Of a stretch of DNA of 64,000 nt, positions 30,248 through 39,543 are shown in pieces. The position numbers and the translations under genes were made by a program. Below the pieces are notes generated by a model that saw nothing but the letters and a program-made list of their open reading frames with translations, was not told where the DNA came from and did not search any database. The DNA is from Proteiniphilum acetatigenes DSM 18083 (GTDB lineage Bacteria > Bacteroidota > Bacteroidia > Bacteroidales > Dysgonomonadaceae): the NCBI RefSeq assembly GCF_000380985.1, contig NZ_KB905692.1, positions 248,001-312,000 of the forward strand, in the 5' to 3' direction. How positions within the stretch are numbered: the first letter of the stretch is position 1; each line of letters starts with the position of its first letter.

Positions 30248-31108
30248 TCATGCCTGCATCCTTTTCTTATATTTACCCGGACTTTCTCCCGTGAGTTTTA
30301 TAAAAAGCCGGTTGAAATAAGAAATATTTTCGAAACCTAAGCCATACGCGACATCCTTGATATGGACATTATCGACTAACAGTCGCAGTTGGGCGTATTC
30401 AATCTTCTTTTGATTGATATATTTGCCTGGGGTACAGTTCATCTCTTTTTTGAAGAGGCGGATGAAATGATCTTTGGTCAAGAAACACATATCGGCCAAA
30501 TGATTGATGTCGATCATGCTGTCAATATTTTTATGAATGTGGCGGAGAGACATAAGTATCCGCTCTTCAATATGCTCATTTTTATGAACCGCCTGCGCTA
30601 AAAAACGAGATATAATTTGTTTAATTATCGCCTGTGTCTCCATTTCAAAGGCAATGGGACTTTGCTTTTGGAGAATCATATTTTGCTCAATATTCGCCGA
30701 ATTATCATAAAGGTATGGATCGTAATACTTTAATTCTCTACCCGGATTTATTTTTATCAGACGTTCAATCAATTGTATATCCAGAGGATCCGATTTGATT
30801 TCTACCGGAAAATCAAGCAAATCAAATATACTCAGGTTCTTTCCCGGATTTTCATATATATGGATATAATAAAGTTCCAAAATACCGTCGCTTTCATAGG
30901 CATGCCTTGTAAAGGAAGGAGTCATATATAAATGATCTTTTTTCAGTTCGAAGACGCCATCTTCCCTGATGATCTTTGCCGTGCCGTTTTTCACATAATG
31001 TATCCGGGTGAAAGGGCTATCGACATTCTTCCAGTTCCAGTCAGCATTATGATAGGCATAGCCCACATTCAATAAAATGAAATCTCTTCTTAATCCTTCT
31101 TTATTCAT
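30248..31108 (-). CDS. AraC-family transcriptional regulator of the fucose module
   Basis: Predicted 286-residue regulator: an N-terminal AraC-type cupin sensing domain (about 10-150; IHYVKNGTAKIIREDGVFELKKDHLYMTPSFTRHAYES) and a C-terminal double HTH (about 185-286; INHLADMCFLTKDHFIRLFKKEMNCTPGKYINQKKIEYAQ, then IKDVAYGLGFENISYFNRLFIKLTGESPGKYKKR). The frame extends 30 codons further upstream, but that extension covers the promoter and is unlike the family, so Met at 31108 is chosen. It diverges from the SusCD-fucose operon, which it probably activates in response to L-fucose or a derivative. The ligand is inferred from the neighbours. Confidence 0.88.
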   Translation of the reverse strand: MNKEGLRRDFILLNVGYAYHNADWNWKNVDSPFTRIHYVKNGTAKIIREDGVFELKKDHLYMTPSFTRHAYESDGILELYYIHIYENPGKNLSIFDLLDFPVEIKSDPLDIQLIERLIKINPGRELKYYDPYLYDNSANIEQNMILQKQSPIAFEMETQAIIKQIISRFLAQAVHKNEHIEERILMSLRHIHKNIDSMIDINHLADMCFLTKDHFIRLFKKEMNCTPGKYINQKKIEYAQLRLLVDNVHIKDVAYGLGFENISYFNRLFIKLTGESPGKYKKRMQA

Positions 31109-31128
31109 TCTCACCGCTATTTGGGCTG

Positions 31129-31172
31129 TAAATATAGCAATAATATCGATAAAGTGCAATTTTATATCGATA
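31129..31172 (-). promoter_or_regulatory. AraC gene promoter with 21-bp-spaced direct repeat operator
   Basis: On the minus strand TTG (31159-31157) and TATATTTA (31136-31129) are separated by 20 bases, a good Bacteroidota -33/-7 pair. The 10-mer ATATCGATAA occurs at 31143-31152 and 31164-31173, exactly 21 bases apart (two helical turns), as expected for two AraC-family subsites. One copy lies inside the promoter spacer and the other just upstream of the -33 element, suggesting autorepression and activation of the divergent SusC operon. Confidence 0.6.
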
Positions 31173-31202
31173 ACATATAAAAAATGGGATGCTAACAATC
31201 TC

Positions 31203-31210
31203 TAATTTTG
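31203..31210 (+). promoter_or_regulatory. -7 box for the fucose SusC operon
   Basis: TAATTTTG matches TAnnTTTG on the plus strand. The nearer AraC-type repeat (ending 31173) would lie about 40-45 bases upstream of the predicted start, the usual place for an activator. No -33 element is seen, as expected for an activator-dependent promoter. The leader to the ATG at 31494 would be about 280 bases long. Confidence 0.45.
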
Positions 31211-31228
31211 CACAGTGAGAATTTTACT

Positions 31229-31386
31229 GGTGAAAAGGAGAATTCCGTGCATGAAGACAAAGCAATTTATTGAAAAACAAGAAACTGTTTCTTTCAAGTG
31301 GCCCGCCACATTTCAATAAATGAAAATCCAAATCCATCAAAAAATGGCTAAAAAACAATGGATGAAAAAATTCAAAACAGCTTCTA
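31229..31386 (+). repeat. Left copy of a repeat block flanking the fucose operon
   Basis: Three blocks occur here in the same order and orientation as downstream of the operon at 41099-41171: 31229-31241 (12 of 13 identical), 31312-31348 (34 of 37 identical) and 31376-31386 (11 of 11). The spacers are longer here (70 and 27 bases against 11 and 1). No ORF is visible in it. It lies in the leader between the AraC gene and SusC. Confidence 0.75.
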
Positions 31387-31493
31387 ATATGTGAGAATGA
31401 AAAAAGATCTATTTACGGGAAAAATGCAAGAAAGGTCATGATATATACATCCTGTATTGTGTAATAATTAATAAACTATTAAATATCAATGTT

Positions 31494-34472
31494 ATGTGCA
31501 AGACACATTTAGTCTGTTTTTTCATCTTTTTGATGAGCGGCATTTCGGTTTTTGCTCAAAGGAGCATAACCGGGAAAGTGGTTGATGTCAATGGGGAATC
31601 GCTGATTGGTGTCAACGTGGAAGTAAAAGGCAGTTCCGTTGGTACTGTCACTGACATAGAAGGTAATTACCGGATTACGGCCGATGCCGGCAATACCTTA
31701 ATATTTACCTATGTGGGTTTTATAAGTGAAGAGGTGGATGTGGCTGGCCAAGATGTCATCAACATTACGATGAAGGAGGATCATAAAATGTTGGATGAGA
31801 TTGTGGTTGTGGGTTACGGCAGCATGACTCGCAAGGATGTCACCAGTTCTATTACCACCGTGAAAGCCGACAAACTGAATACCGGTGTGTATACCGACCC
31901 CGGGCAGTTGTTGCAAGGCAAGGTTCCCGGGTTAACAATTGTTCAGAGCAGCGATCCTACTTATGGAACAACTTCCATCTCTCTCCGGGGGGCCTCTTCT
32001 CTGCGTACAGGCAAAGCTATGGAACCTTATTATGTTGTTGACGGTATTCCTGACGTGTCTTTGAACCTTATAGCTCCGGAGGACATTGAATCAATTGATG
32101 TACTTCGCGACGCCTCTGCAACGGCTATTTACGGTTCTAAGGCGGCCAATGGCGTGATTGTCATCACCACAAAAAAAGGTAGCAAAACAGATCGTTCATC
32201 TGTCTCATATAGTGGTTATGTAGGATTTGACAACATAGCCAAACGCCTGGATATGATGTCGGCCAGCGATTTGCGGTCTTATGCGTCCGCCAATAACATA
32301 ACACTTCCCAATGATAAGGGCTACAATACCAATTGGAATGATGAAGTGCTTCGCACGGCAGTCAGCCAAAGCCACAATGTTTCTATTAACGGAGGGAGCG
32401 AACGTTCCAGCTACAATGCCAGCTTGAATTATCTGAATAAAGAAGGTATTGTGCTCGGTACTGAATTTGAACGTATTTCAGGTCGAGCTTATGCCCAGAC
32501 AAAATCTTTGAACGATCGTTTGACTTTGGATTTAAATGTCAATACCGCACAAACCAAAGGCAAGTCCGTTTCATCAAGTAAGGACGGCCAAAGTGTGTTT
32601 GATGCCATGAACTATTATTCACCCTTGCTCCCCACAAAAAATGAAGACGGATCGTGGTATAATTACACATCAGTAAACCAATATCATAACCCGCTGTCCA
32701 TGATTTATGAGGACAATTATGAAACCATCAAGAAAGTACTTCAGGGAACGGGTAAGGCTTCTCTGCAAATCAACAAGGATTTATTGTGGAACCTAAACCT
32801 TTCCTATGAAAACGAACAAATCAATTACAACAACTACAACAGCACTGCCTCCCAGATAGTTACCGCGAACGGGCAGGCTTTTCGCGGAACGCTTGAAAAT
32901 AAGAAAAAAGTGTTGGAAACCTATTTCAATTACGATCATACATTCGCCAATGCTCATAAATTGGGTCTGATGGGCGGTTATTCTTACGAGCAAACCGACA
33001 ATAACGATGGCTATGGCCTTACCGTTTATGATTTCTATAGCGATGCCACTTCTTATTATAATCTTGGGTTTGCCAATAAAATGGATATGAGCGGCATAAC
33101 GGCCTATGCACTGGAAACGCTCCGTATGATTTCTTTCTATGGCCGTTTAAACTATTCATACAATAGTAAATACATGCTCCAGGCCACTGTCCGTCGCGAC
33201 GGATCATCGGCTTTCGGTAAAAATAATCGTTGGGGAACATTCCCTTCCGCATCTCTTGCATGGCGCGCAAGCGAAGAGAAATTCGTCAATGATTGGAATG
33301 TGTTTGATGATTTGAAGTTACGGGTAAGTTATGGCGTAAGCGGCAACTCTTTGGGATTCGGAGCATACCAGGCCATTCAGACCTATGGCCCTTCGGGATG
33401 GTTTACCTATACTGACTCTCAGGGAAATTCCAGCCTTTATCGCACGATAGCCGCCCAGTCAAATGCAAATCCCGATTTGAAATGGGAAAGAACGGCCATG
33501 CTGAATGCGGGCATTGATTTTTTATTTCTCAAAGGACGTCTGGGAGGCACCATTGAATACTATGACAAAAAGACAAGCGATCTGATTTATTCATACAATG
33601 TATCGACAAACCGCTATCCTTATGGTTCGATGTATGCCAATGTGGGTGATATCACCAACAAGGGGATTGAGTTTACAATCAATGCAACGCCTGTCCAACT
33701 GAAAGACTTCACTTGGGATACAAGCCTGAACCTTTCACACAATAAAAATAACGTGAAAAGCATTTCCAACAGCAAGTATTCTGTAGATTATATCTCAACG
33801 GGCAATCCGGAGATCGCCGGTTATTCCACCGCAAATATTGGACGTATCATGGAAGGCCATCCGCTCGGAACTTTCTACACATTTGAATGGGCTGGTTATA
33901 ATGACGACGGCATATCAGTATTCTACAAACGTGACGCGGAAACAGGCGAGCGTACCGGTGAGACTACAACGGACCCCGTTGACTCGGACCGCACCATTAC
34001 AGGCTGTGCGCAGCCCAAGTTGAGTTTGGGTTGGACAAACGACTTCAAATATAAGAATTGGAGTTTGAATATGTTCTTTACCGGAGTTTTTGGCCATAAG
34101 ATTTATAATGCAACTCGCGAACAATACAGTAATGTCGCTTTCGTCACCGAAGGTCGAAATGTGTTGAAATCGGTGGCTACAGAACAAAAACCAACCGATG
34201 TCCAGTCACAGGCTCCTTCCGATCGTTGGTTGGAAAATGGAGATTATTTCCGCTTGTCGACTCTTTCTTTAGGTTATTCATTTGGAAAGTTGGGTAATTG
34301 GGTTAACTCACTCAAAGTATATGGAACCTGCAATAACTTGTTTACAATTACCGGATATTCCGGCCGTGATCCTGAAATTAATCTTGGTGGCTTGGAACCG
34401 GGAATTGACAGGCGTACTAATTATTATCCTCGTACTCGCACATTTATGTTTGGTGTAAATGTGAATTTCTAA
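31494..34472 (+). CDS. SusC-family TonB-dependent transporter of the fucose module
   Basis: Predicted 992-residue transporter: signal peptide (MCKTHLVCFFIFLMSGISVFA), CarboxypepD-regulatory-like domain, DEIVVVGYGSMTRKDVTSSI around residues 102-121, a plug with IDVLRDASATAIYGSKAANGVIVITT, and a beta-barrel ending FMFGVNVNF. It is a full-length SusC. It is the first gene of an operon ending in a fucosidase and fucose oxidation enzymes, so a fucosylated oligosaccharide is the likely cargo (inference). Confidence 0.97.
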   Translation: MCKTHLVCFFIFLMSGISVFAQRSITGKVVDVNGESLIGVNVEVKGSSVGTVTDIEGNYRITADAGNTLIFTYVGFISEEVDVAGQDVINITMKEDHKMLDEIVVVGYGSMTRKDVTSSITTVKADKLNTGVYTDPGQLLQGKVPGLTIVQSSDPTYGTTSISLRGASSLRTGKAMEPYYVVDGIPDVSLNLIAPEDIESIDVLRDASATAIYGSKAANGVIVITTKKGSKTDRSSVSYSGYVGFDNIAKRLDMMSASDLRSYASANNITLPNDKGYNTNWNDEVLRTAVSQSHNVSINGGSERSSYNASLNYLNKEGIVLGTEFERISGRAYAQTKSLNDRLTLDLNVNTAQTKGKSVSSSKDGQSVFDAMNYYSPLLPTKNEDGSWYNYTSVNQYHNPLSMIYEDNYETIKKVLQGTGKASLQINKDLLWNLNLSYENEQINYNNYNSTASQIVTANGQAFRGTLENKKKVLETYFNYDHTFANAHKLGLMGGYSYEQTDNNDGYGLTVYDFYSDATSYYNLGFANKMDMSGITAYALETLRMISFYGRLNYSYNSKYMLQATVRRDGSSAFGKNNRWGTFPSASLAWRASEEKFVNDWNVFDDLKLRVSYGVSGNSLGFGAYQAIQTYGPSGWFTYTDSQGNSSLYRTIAAQSNANPDLKWERTAMLNAGIDFLFLKGRLGGTIEYYDKKTSDLIYSYNVSTNRYPYGSMYANVGDITNKGIEFTINATPVQLKDFTWDTSLNLSHNKNNVKSISNSKYSVDYISTGNPEIAGYSTANIGRIMEGHPLGTFYTFEWAGYNDDGISVFYKRDAETGERTGETTTDPVDSDRTITGCAQPKLSLGWTNDFKYKNWSLNMFFTGVFGHKIYNATREQYSNVAFVTEGRNVLKSVATEQKPTDVQSQAPSDRWLENGDYFRLSTLSLGYSFGKLGNWVNSLKVYGTCNNLFTITGYSGRDPEINLGGLEPGIDRRTNYYPRTRTFMFGVNVNF

Positions 34473-34494
34473 TCATCTTAAAATTGAACTTACA

Positions 34495-36126
34495 ATGAAG
34501 AGCTATATCAAAAACACCTTACTTGCAGGTTTGCTGTTATCATCAGCCATGGCCTGTACCGATTTGGATGTAGATATCAAATCCACCTACACTTCCTATC
34601 CGAATTCCGACATTGCCACCGAAGCGAAAATGGCAGATTTATACTATGGATTCCGTGGCGCTTTGGGGCGCCGTTACACGGAAGCCGCGTGGTTGTCTTC
34701 CGATGAATTCGCGGCGGTCACTTATGGTGGCAACTGGTACGACGGGGGCAATTATGTCCACGCAACGCTCCACATGACTAACCCGGATGACGCGCATATC
34801 GATTGGCTTGGCGATATCACAGGAGTCATCACCAAGTGTAATCAGGCTATTGTGGATCTCGGAGGCGACGAGGCAAGCGATGAGTCTATCGCTCAAGCCT
34901 TGGCAATGCGCGCTTTTTATCATTTCATTTTTATGGATATGTTTGGCGATGCTCCTATCTTGGACCATGTCGTTGGAAGTGATGAGGCGATCGAACGTTC
35001 TCCGCGTGCCAAGGTGGCAGCCTTTATAGAGGAGGATCTGCTTCGCGCCATCCGTTCCGGCGGCTTGTCCGAAAATGTGGATGCTTCCACGTATGGAAAA
35101 CCCACGAAATGGATGGCTGAGGCTCTCCTTGTTAAACTCTATCTAAATTGGGCTGTTTACTCTTGCGCTGATGTCGCCGACTATGAACCCACTTTGACAA
35201 ACTCCAGACTTAATGATGCCGTGAGCTACTGTGATGATATAATTAACAGTGGCAAGTTTGATCTGAGCGACAGTTATCGTAAAAAATTCATGCCCGATAA
35301 CGGTTATCATATTAAAGATTTCATCTACGCGATGCCTTATGATAATGCCACGGCACAAGGCATGACATACGCCCGATTCCAATTGTGGCCCAAATTCAAT
35401 AATGACGGAGCGAATGGCGCCGGGTTATTCGGGATAACCCTTTCAAGGAATGCCGGTGGTATTTTCACAGTCACACCTGAAGCGGCCGATCGTTTCTCTC
35501 TGGCAGGAGACGAACGCAATGATATTATCTTAAAAGATGCGCTATTCACCTATAATATTTCCACCTTTGACAAAACCACAACGCCTTACATGTATAACGG
35601 ACAGCGTGTGACGCTTAAGAAAAATATTACTTTACTCATACCCGGCGATGCTTCTATGAATGTGGGCGATGATTTTAACGGTTGGAATCAAGGTTACCGC
35701 TGTATCAAGTGGGGTATCCAGGTGGCTGATTATGAAACCTATAACCGCAACCAAAGTAACGATGTGCCTGTTCTTCGTTATGCGGATATTCTGCTGATGA
35801 AGGCGGAAGCTATTCTTCGTGGCGCCACAGCAACCAATAGCGATACTCCCATGAGCTTATTCAATCAGGTTCGCAGTTATGTAAAAGCTCCTACAATAAC
35901 CACACCTCCCACTCTACAAGATATTCTTGACGAACGTGGGCGTGAGTTTTTCAGTGAGATGTGGCGCCGCAACGACTTGATTCGTTTTGGCCAGTTCGAG
36001 AATGACTGGGGGTTAAAACATGTGATAAATCCAGCCGCCAAAACTCAGAAATGGCGGCGCATCTTCCCGATTCCCACAGGTGTTATGAACTCTAATACCA
36101 ATTGGGCACAAAACCCGGGTTATTAA
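34495..36126 (+). CDS. SusD/RagB-family lipoprotein of the fucose module
   Basis: Predicted 543-residue SusD homologue with lipobox SSAMAC (Cys21). Family segments include AQALAMRAFYHFIFMDMFGDAPILDHV (about 132-158), VLRYADILLMKAEAILRGA (about 424-442) and LDERGREFFSEMWRRNDLIRFGQF (about 479-502), and the C-terminus is NWAQNPGY. It follows SusC by 22 bases and should form the import complex with it. Confidence 0.96.
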   Translation: MKSYIKNTLLAGLLLSSAMACTDLDVDIKSTYTSYPNSDIATEAKMADLYYGFRGALGRRYTEAAWLSSDEFAAVTYGGNWYDGGNYVHATLHMTNPDDAHIDWLGDITGVITKCNQAIVDLGGDEASDESIAQALAMRAFYHFIFMDMFGDAPILDHVVGSDEAIERSPRAKVAAFIEEDLLRAIRSGGLSENVDASTYGKPTKWMAEALLVKLYLNWAVYSCADVADYEPTLTNSRLNDAVSYCDDIINSGKFDLSDSYRKKFMPDNGYHIKDFIYAMPYDNATAQGMTYARFQLWPKFNNDGANGAGLFGITLSRNAGGIFTVTPEAADRFSLAGDERNDIILKDALFTYNISTFDKTTTPYMYNGQRVTLKKNITLLIPGDASMNVGDDFNGWNQGYRCIKWGIQVADYETYNRNQSNDVPVLRYADILLMKAEAILRGATATNSDTPMSLFNQVRSYVKAPTITTPPTLQDILDERGREFFSEMWRRNDLIRFGQFENDWGLKHVINPAAKTQKWRRIFPIPTGVMNSNTNWAQNPGY

Positions 36127-36155
36127 TCATTGAAGAATAGATTAACACGACTATT

Positions 36156-37088
36156 GTGGAATACAGGGAAATTGGGAAAACCGGCATGAAAGTCTCGAAT
36201 CTCAGCTTCGGGGCTTCCTCCCTTGGGGGTGTTTTTCATCCGATCAGGGAAGAAGAGGGCATTCAGGCCGTTTATGCGGCCATCGAGAATGGCATCAATC
36301 TCATCGATGTCTCCCCCTACTACGGGTATCTCAAAGCCGAAATCGTCTTGGGCAAGGCATTAAAAAACATCAACCGCGGTAAGTATTATCTTTCCACTAA
36401 GGTAGGGCGTTACGGCAAGGATGGCATCAAGATTTGGGATTATTCCGCGAGAAGAGCGAAAGAAAGTGTTTATGAAAGTTTGGAACGTCTGCATGTCGAC
36501 TATATCGACTTAATCAATGTGCATGATATTGAATTTGCCGATTTGGAACAGATTTGTGATGAAACACTTCCACTTTTGGCAGATCTCAGGAACGAAGGGG
36601 TGGTAAGACACGTGGGCATAACCAATCTGAATCTGCGTCATTTTAAATATGTAATTGACCATGTACCCCGGGGAACCGTTGAGTCTGTTTTATCTTTTTG
36701 CCATTACACGCTCAACGACGACTCTTTGGCCGATTATTTCAATTATTTCGAATCAAACCAGATAGGCATTATCAATGCCTCGCCCTACGCCATGGGATTA
36801 TTGACCCAACGGGGCGTGCCCGATTGGCATCCCGCGCCGGAATCGTTGAAACGGCTTGCAAAAAAGGTAATCGGTTTTTGCGAGATGAAAGGCGTCCCGA
36901 TTGAACAACTGGCTGTAAGCTTCTCTGTGTCCAATCCCCGTATTTCCACCACATTGTTCAGTACAGCCAACCCTGAAAATGTGTTGAAAACTATCCGGTA
37001 TGCGAATACCCCTTTAGACATGGAATTGTTGAAAGAAGTGCAAACGATGTTCGAGCCCGGGTTTCGGGACACATGGGTTAATGACTGA
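36156..37088 (+). CDS. Aldo/keto reductase, probable L-fucose (L-galactose-type) 1-dehydrogenase
   Basis: 310 residues starting at a GTG that gives the family-typical MEYREIGKTGMKVSNLSFG; the first in-frame ATG (Met11) would cut conserved sequence. The aldo/keto reductase tetrad is visible as D51, Y56 (INLIDVSPYYG), K82 (STKVG) and H123 (NVHDIEF). The pattern matches the L-galactose/D-threo-aldose 1-dehydrogenase branch, which oxidises L-fucose, L-galactose or D-arabinose to the lactone. Followed by a lactonase-like gene and a mutarotase, an L-fucose to L-fuconolactone step is the best reading. The gene overlaps the next by 8 bases. Confidence 0.85.
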   Translation: MEYREIGKTGMKVSNLSFGASSLGGVFHPIREEEGIQAVYAAIENGINLIDVSPYYGYLKAEIVLGKALKNINRGKYYLSTKVGRYGKDGIKIWDYSARRAKESVYESLERLHVDYIDLINVHDIEFADLEQICDETLPLLADLRNEGVVRHVGITNLNLRHFKYVIDHVPRGTVESVLSFCHYTLNDDSLADYFNYFESNQIGIINASPYAMGLLTQRGVPDWHPAPESLKRLAKKVIGFCEMKGVPIEQLAVSFSVSNPRISTTLFSTANPENVLKTIRYANTPLDMELLKEVQTMFEPGFRDTWVND

Positions 37089-38109
37089 AAAAATGAAAGC
37101 GATACAAATAACGGATCAAGGGAAAACGCGCGTTGTTGAAACACCCAAACCGGAGCTTATTCCCGGCCACGTATTGTTGAAAACAGGCTACGTGGGATTT
37201 TGCGGTTCCGATCTCAACACTTTCAGAGGATTGAACCCTTTGGTAAAACTTCCGGTTGTACCAGGGCATGAAATCGGTGCCCGGATAGAAGAAATGGCGC
37301 ATGACGTTCCTCCTTTTTTCAAACCGGGCTTGAACGCCACAGTCAATCCTTATTCCAGTTGTGGACATTGTCCGGCTTGTGAAAACGGGCGCCCCAACGC
37401 ATGTGAATTTAATCAAACATTAGGCGTTCAACGCAATGGCGCCATGGCAGAATATATTCTTGTCCCGTGGGAAAAAGTAATGGCAGACCCGGCGATTTCT
37501 GTCCGCGATTTTGCATTGGTGGAACCGATGAGCGTAGGCTTCCATGCGGTAAATCGCGCGCAAGTAACCGACATAGACACCGTTATGGTGATTGGCTGCG
37601 GTATGATTGGCATGGGAGCCATCGTGCGGGCGGCCCTCCGGGGAGCAAAAGTCATCGCCGTGGACGTTGATAACAAAAAACTGAGACTGGCCAAACGCCT
37701 GGGCGCACAATACACTATTCATTCAGTGGATGAAAACTTGCATGAGCGTACTCAGGAAATAACACGACAACGGGGCGCGGATGTGATTATAGAAGCAGTA
37801 GGCCGTCCCGAGACTTATATCGCCTCCATTTCGGAAGTGGCTTATACCGGCAGGGTGGTTTATATCGGATATGCGAAAGAAAGGATACCTTTCGACACGC
37901 AATACTTTGTCAAAAAGGAAGTAAATATAAAAGGGTCGCGAAATGCCACGCCGGCCGACTTCAAGGCGGTCATGGAATATATGAAAAAGGGTGGTTTGCC
38001 GGTGGAAGAATTGATCACGGCGGTCCATCCCCCTGAAGAGGCGCAGACTGCGTTAGAAAAATGGTCCGCTCATCCAAGTGAAGTTTTCCGGATATTAATT
38101 CGTTTTTAA
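37081..38109 (+). CDS. Zinc-dependent medium-chain dehydrogenase, sugar-acid or polyol type
   Basis: 342 residues. The catalytic zinc site is visible as C41, H63 and E64 (GFCGSDL; VPGHE), the structural zinc cysteines as SSCGHCPACENGRPNAC, and the Rossmann nucleotide-binding motif as VIGCGMIGMG. It belongs to the sorbitol/threonine dehydrogenase-like group that also holds L-galactonate 5-dehydrogenase and RspB-like enzymes. In this operon a substrate such as L-fuconate or a later acid is plausible, but the position oxidised cannot be read. Met5 (MKAIQIT) could be the true start. It overlaps the aldo/keto reductase by 8 bases, so the two are translationally coupled. Confidence 0.85.
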   Translation: MTEKMKAIQITDQGKTRVVETPKPELIPGHVLLKTGYVGFCGSDLNTFRGLNPLVKLPVVPGHEIGARIEEMAHDVPPFFKPGLNATVNPYSSCGHCPACENGRPNACEFNQTLGVQRNGAMAEYILVPWEKVMADPAISVRDFALVEPMSVGFHAVNRAQVTDIDTVMVIGCGMIGMGAIVRAALRGAKVIAVDVDNKKLRLAKRLGAQYTIHSVDENLHERTQEITRQRGADVIIEAVGRPETYIASISEVAYTGRVVYIGYAKERIPFDTQYFVKKEVNIKGSRNATPADFKAVMEYMKKGGLPVEELITAVHPPEEAQTALEKWSAHPSEVFRILIRF

Positions 38110-38110
38110 A

Positions 38111-39034
38111 ATGTTCCCGATCATCGATGCCCACGCACATCTCTGGCTGTATCAGGATACCGTGGTGGAAGGTAAGAAGATAAGGACTCTCGAGAATGGC
38201 AAATCCGAGTTTATGGGAGAAATACGGCAGATGCTTCCCCCTTTTATGATAGAAGGGCGAAATACCGCTGAGATTTTACTCTCAAACATGGATTACGCGC
38301 AAGTGTCGGCGGCAGTCATTACACAGGAGTATATCGACGGATTACAAAACGACTACCTCCTGGAAGTGCAGCAGAAATATCCGGAACGTTTCTTTTGTTG
38401 TGGAATGGTGGATGCCCGCAAACCGGGTTTCTACGCACATGCCGAAAAATTGATCAACCAAGAAGTTTTCAAAGCATTGAAAGTACCTGCCCAACGATTG
38501 ATCAGCACGGGCAAGAGGGTTTGGCTTACCTCTGATGAAATGATGAAAATGTTTCGTCTGATGGAAAGAAAAGATCTCATCCTTTCGATTGACCTGGCTG
38601 ACGGTGCCACACAGGTAGCCGAGATGCGGGAAGTGATCAAAGAATGTCCATCCCTTCGAATAGCGATCGGCCATTTTGGAATGGTTACCCGCAAAGATTG
38701 GCAGGAACAGATCAAACTGGCGCGGCATAAAAATGTGATGATTGAATCCGGGGGAATCACCTGGCTCTTTCATGATGAGTTTTACCCTTTCAGGGGTGCA
38801 ATTCGGGCAATAAGGGAAGCCATTGAGTTGGTGGGGATAGACAAATTAATGTGGGGTTCCGATTATCCGCGCACCATTGTAGCAATTACCTATCGGATGT
38901 CTTATGACTTTATCGTCAGATCCAATTTATTGACGGAAGAAGAAAAAGCCCTGTTTTTAGGCAAAAACGCCGTCCGGTTTTACGGCTTTAAACGGTGGGT
39001 GCAGCTTCCTTACATTAAAAACATGTCGGAGTAA
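38111..39034 (+). CDS. Amidohydrolase-family (PF04909-type) lactonase, probable L-fuconolactonase
   Basis: 307 residues of the amidohydrolase_2 metal-dependent TIM-barrel group. The N-terminal metal motif is IDAHAHLW (H8, H10); other conserved points are IGHFGM (about 193-198) and the C-terminal MWGSDYPR (about 253-260), whose Asp is the usual catalytic residue. Members next to fucose dehydrogenases hydrolyse L-fucono-lactone to L-fuconate. It starts one base after the dehydrogenase stop. No signal peptide, so cytoplasmic. Lactonase activity is inferred from family and operon. Confidence 0.78.
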   Translation: MFPIIDAHAHLWLYQDTVVEGKKIRTLENGKSEFMGEIRQMLPPFMIEGRNTAEILLSNMDYAQVSAAVITQEYIDGLQNDYLLEVQQKYPERFFCCGMVDARKPGFYAHAEKLINQEVFKALKVPAQRLISTGKRVWLTSDEMMKMFRLMERKDLILSIDLADGATQVAEMREVIKECPSLRIAIGHFGMVTRKDWQEQIKLARHKNVMIESGGITWLFHDEFYPFRGAIRAIREAIELVGIDKLMWGSDYPRTIVAITYRMSYDFIVRSNLLTEEEKALFLGKNAVRFYGFKRWVQLPYIKNMSE

Positions 39035-39121
39035 TAATCCAAACGAATAGGAAAAATTCAACAGGAAATTCATAAACCCAGCATGACATCGGATCGTGTT
39101 GTAAATCAAGATTAATCAAAT

Positions 39122-39508
39122 ATGGAAAAGGCGAAAGGATATACACAGAAAAATCATACCATTCCAACAAAACGTTATTGCCAAACATTAGAATTAAAGG
39201 ACAATCCGGAACTTATAAGGGAATATATCCTACTGCACAGCGAGGCGTACCATTGGCCGGAAATCAGAGAGGGAATCCGTTCGGTGGGTATCTTGGAAAT
39301 GGAGATATACTTTTATAATACCACTCTTTTTATGATTGTGGAAACACCCCTGGATTTTGATTGGGAAGTTGCTTTTACCAAATTGGCCGAACTTCCCCGC
39401 CAAGCCGAATGGGAAAAATACATGTCTGGTTTTCAAGAAACATCATGTGACGATGATCTGTCGAAAAAATGGAAGAAAATGGAACGATTATTTCATTTAT
39501 ATGAATAA
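39122..39508 (+). CDS. L-rhamnose mutarotase (RhaM)-family protein, probable L-fucose mutarotase
   Basis: 128 residues of the DUF718/RhaM fold (RYCQTLELKDNPELIREYILLHSEAYHWPEIREGIRSVGI, then MEIYFYNTTLFMIVETP). These small dimeric enzymes interconvert the alpha and beta anomers of 6-deoxy sugars. Beside an L-fucose-type dehydrogenase and a fucosidase, L-fucose is the likely substrate. It is separated by 87 bases from the lactonase; the gap has no visible promoter or terminator. Confidence 0.85.
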   Translation: MEKAKGYTQKNHTIPTKRYCQTLELKDNPELIREYILLHSEAYHWPEIREGIRSVGILEMEIYFYNTTLFMIVETPLDFDWEVAFTKLAELPRQAEWEKYMSGFQETSCDDDLSKKWKKMERLFHLYE

Positions 39509-39543
39509 GGTTGAATGCATACATAATTAAAAATTTGATCCTC

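Noticed and set aside
31109-31198. Upstream extension of the AraC gene
   Set aside because: It runs through the TTG-20-TATATTTA promoter and both operator repeats and resembles no AraC N-terminus.
2406-34472. Possible SusC shufflon (invertible transporter segments)
   Set aside because: The four SusC genes show only family similarity; no recombinase gene or matching inverted repeats within them were seen.
39511-39543. Earlier in-frame start for the GH29 fucosidase
   Set aside because: The 11 extra residues precede a complete lipoprotein signal starting at 39544, so the later ATG is preferred.
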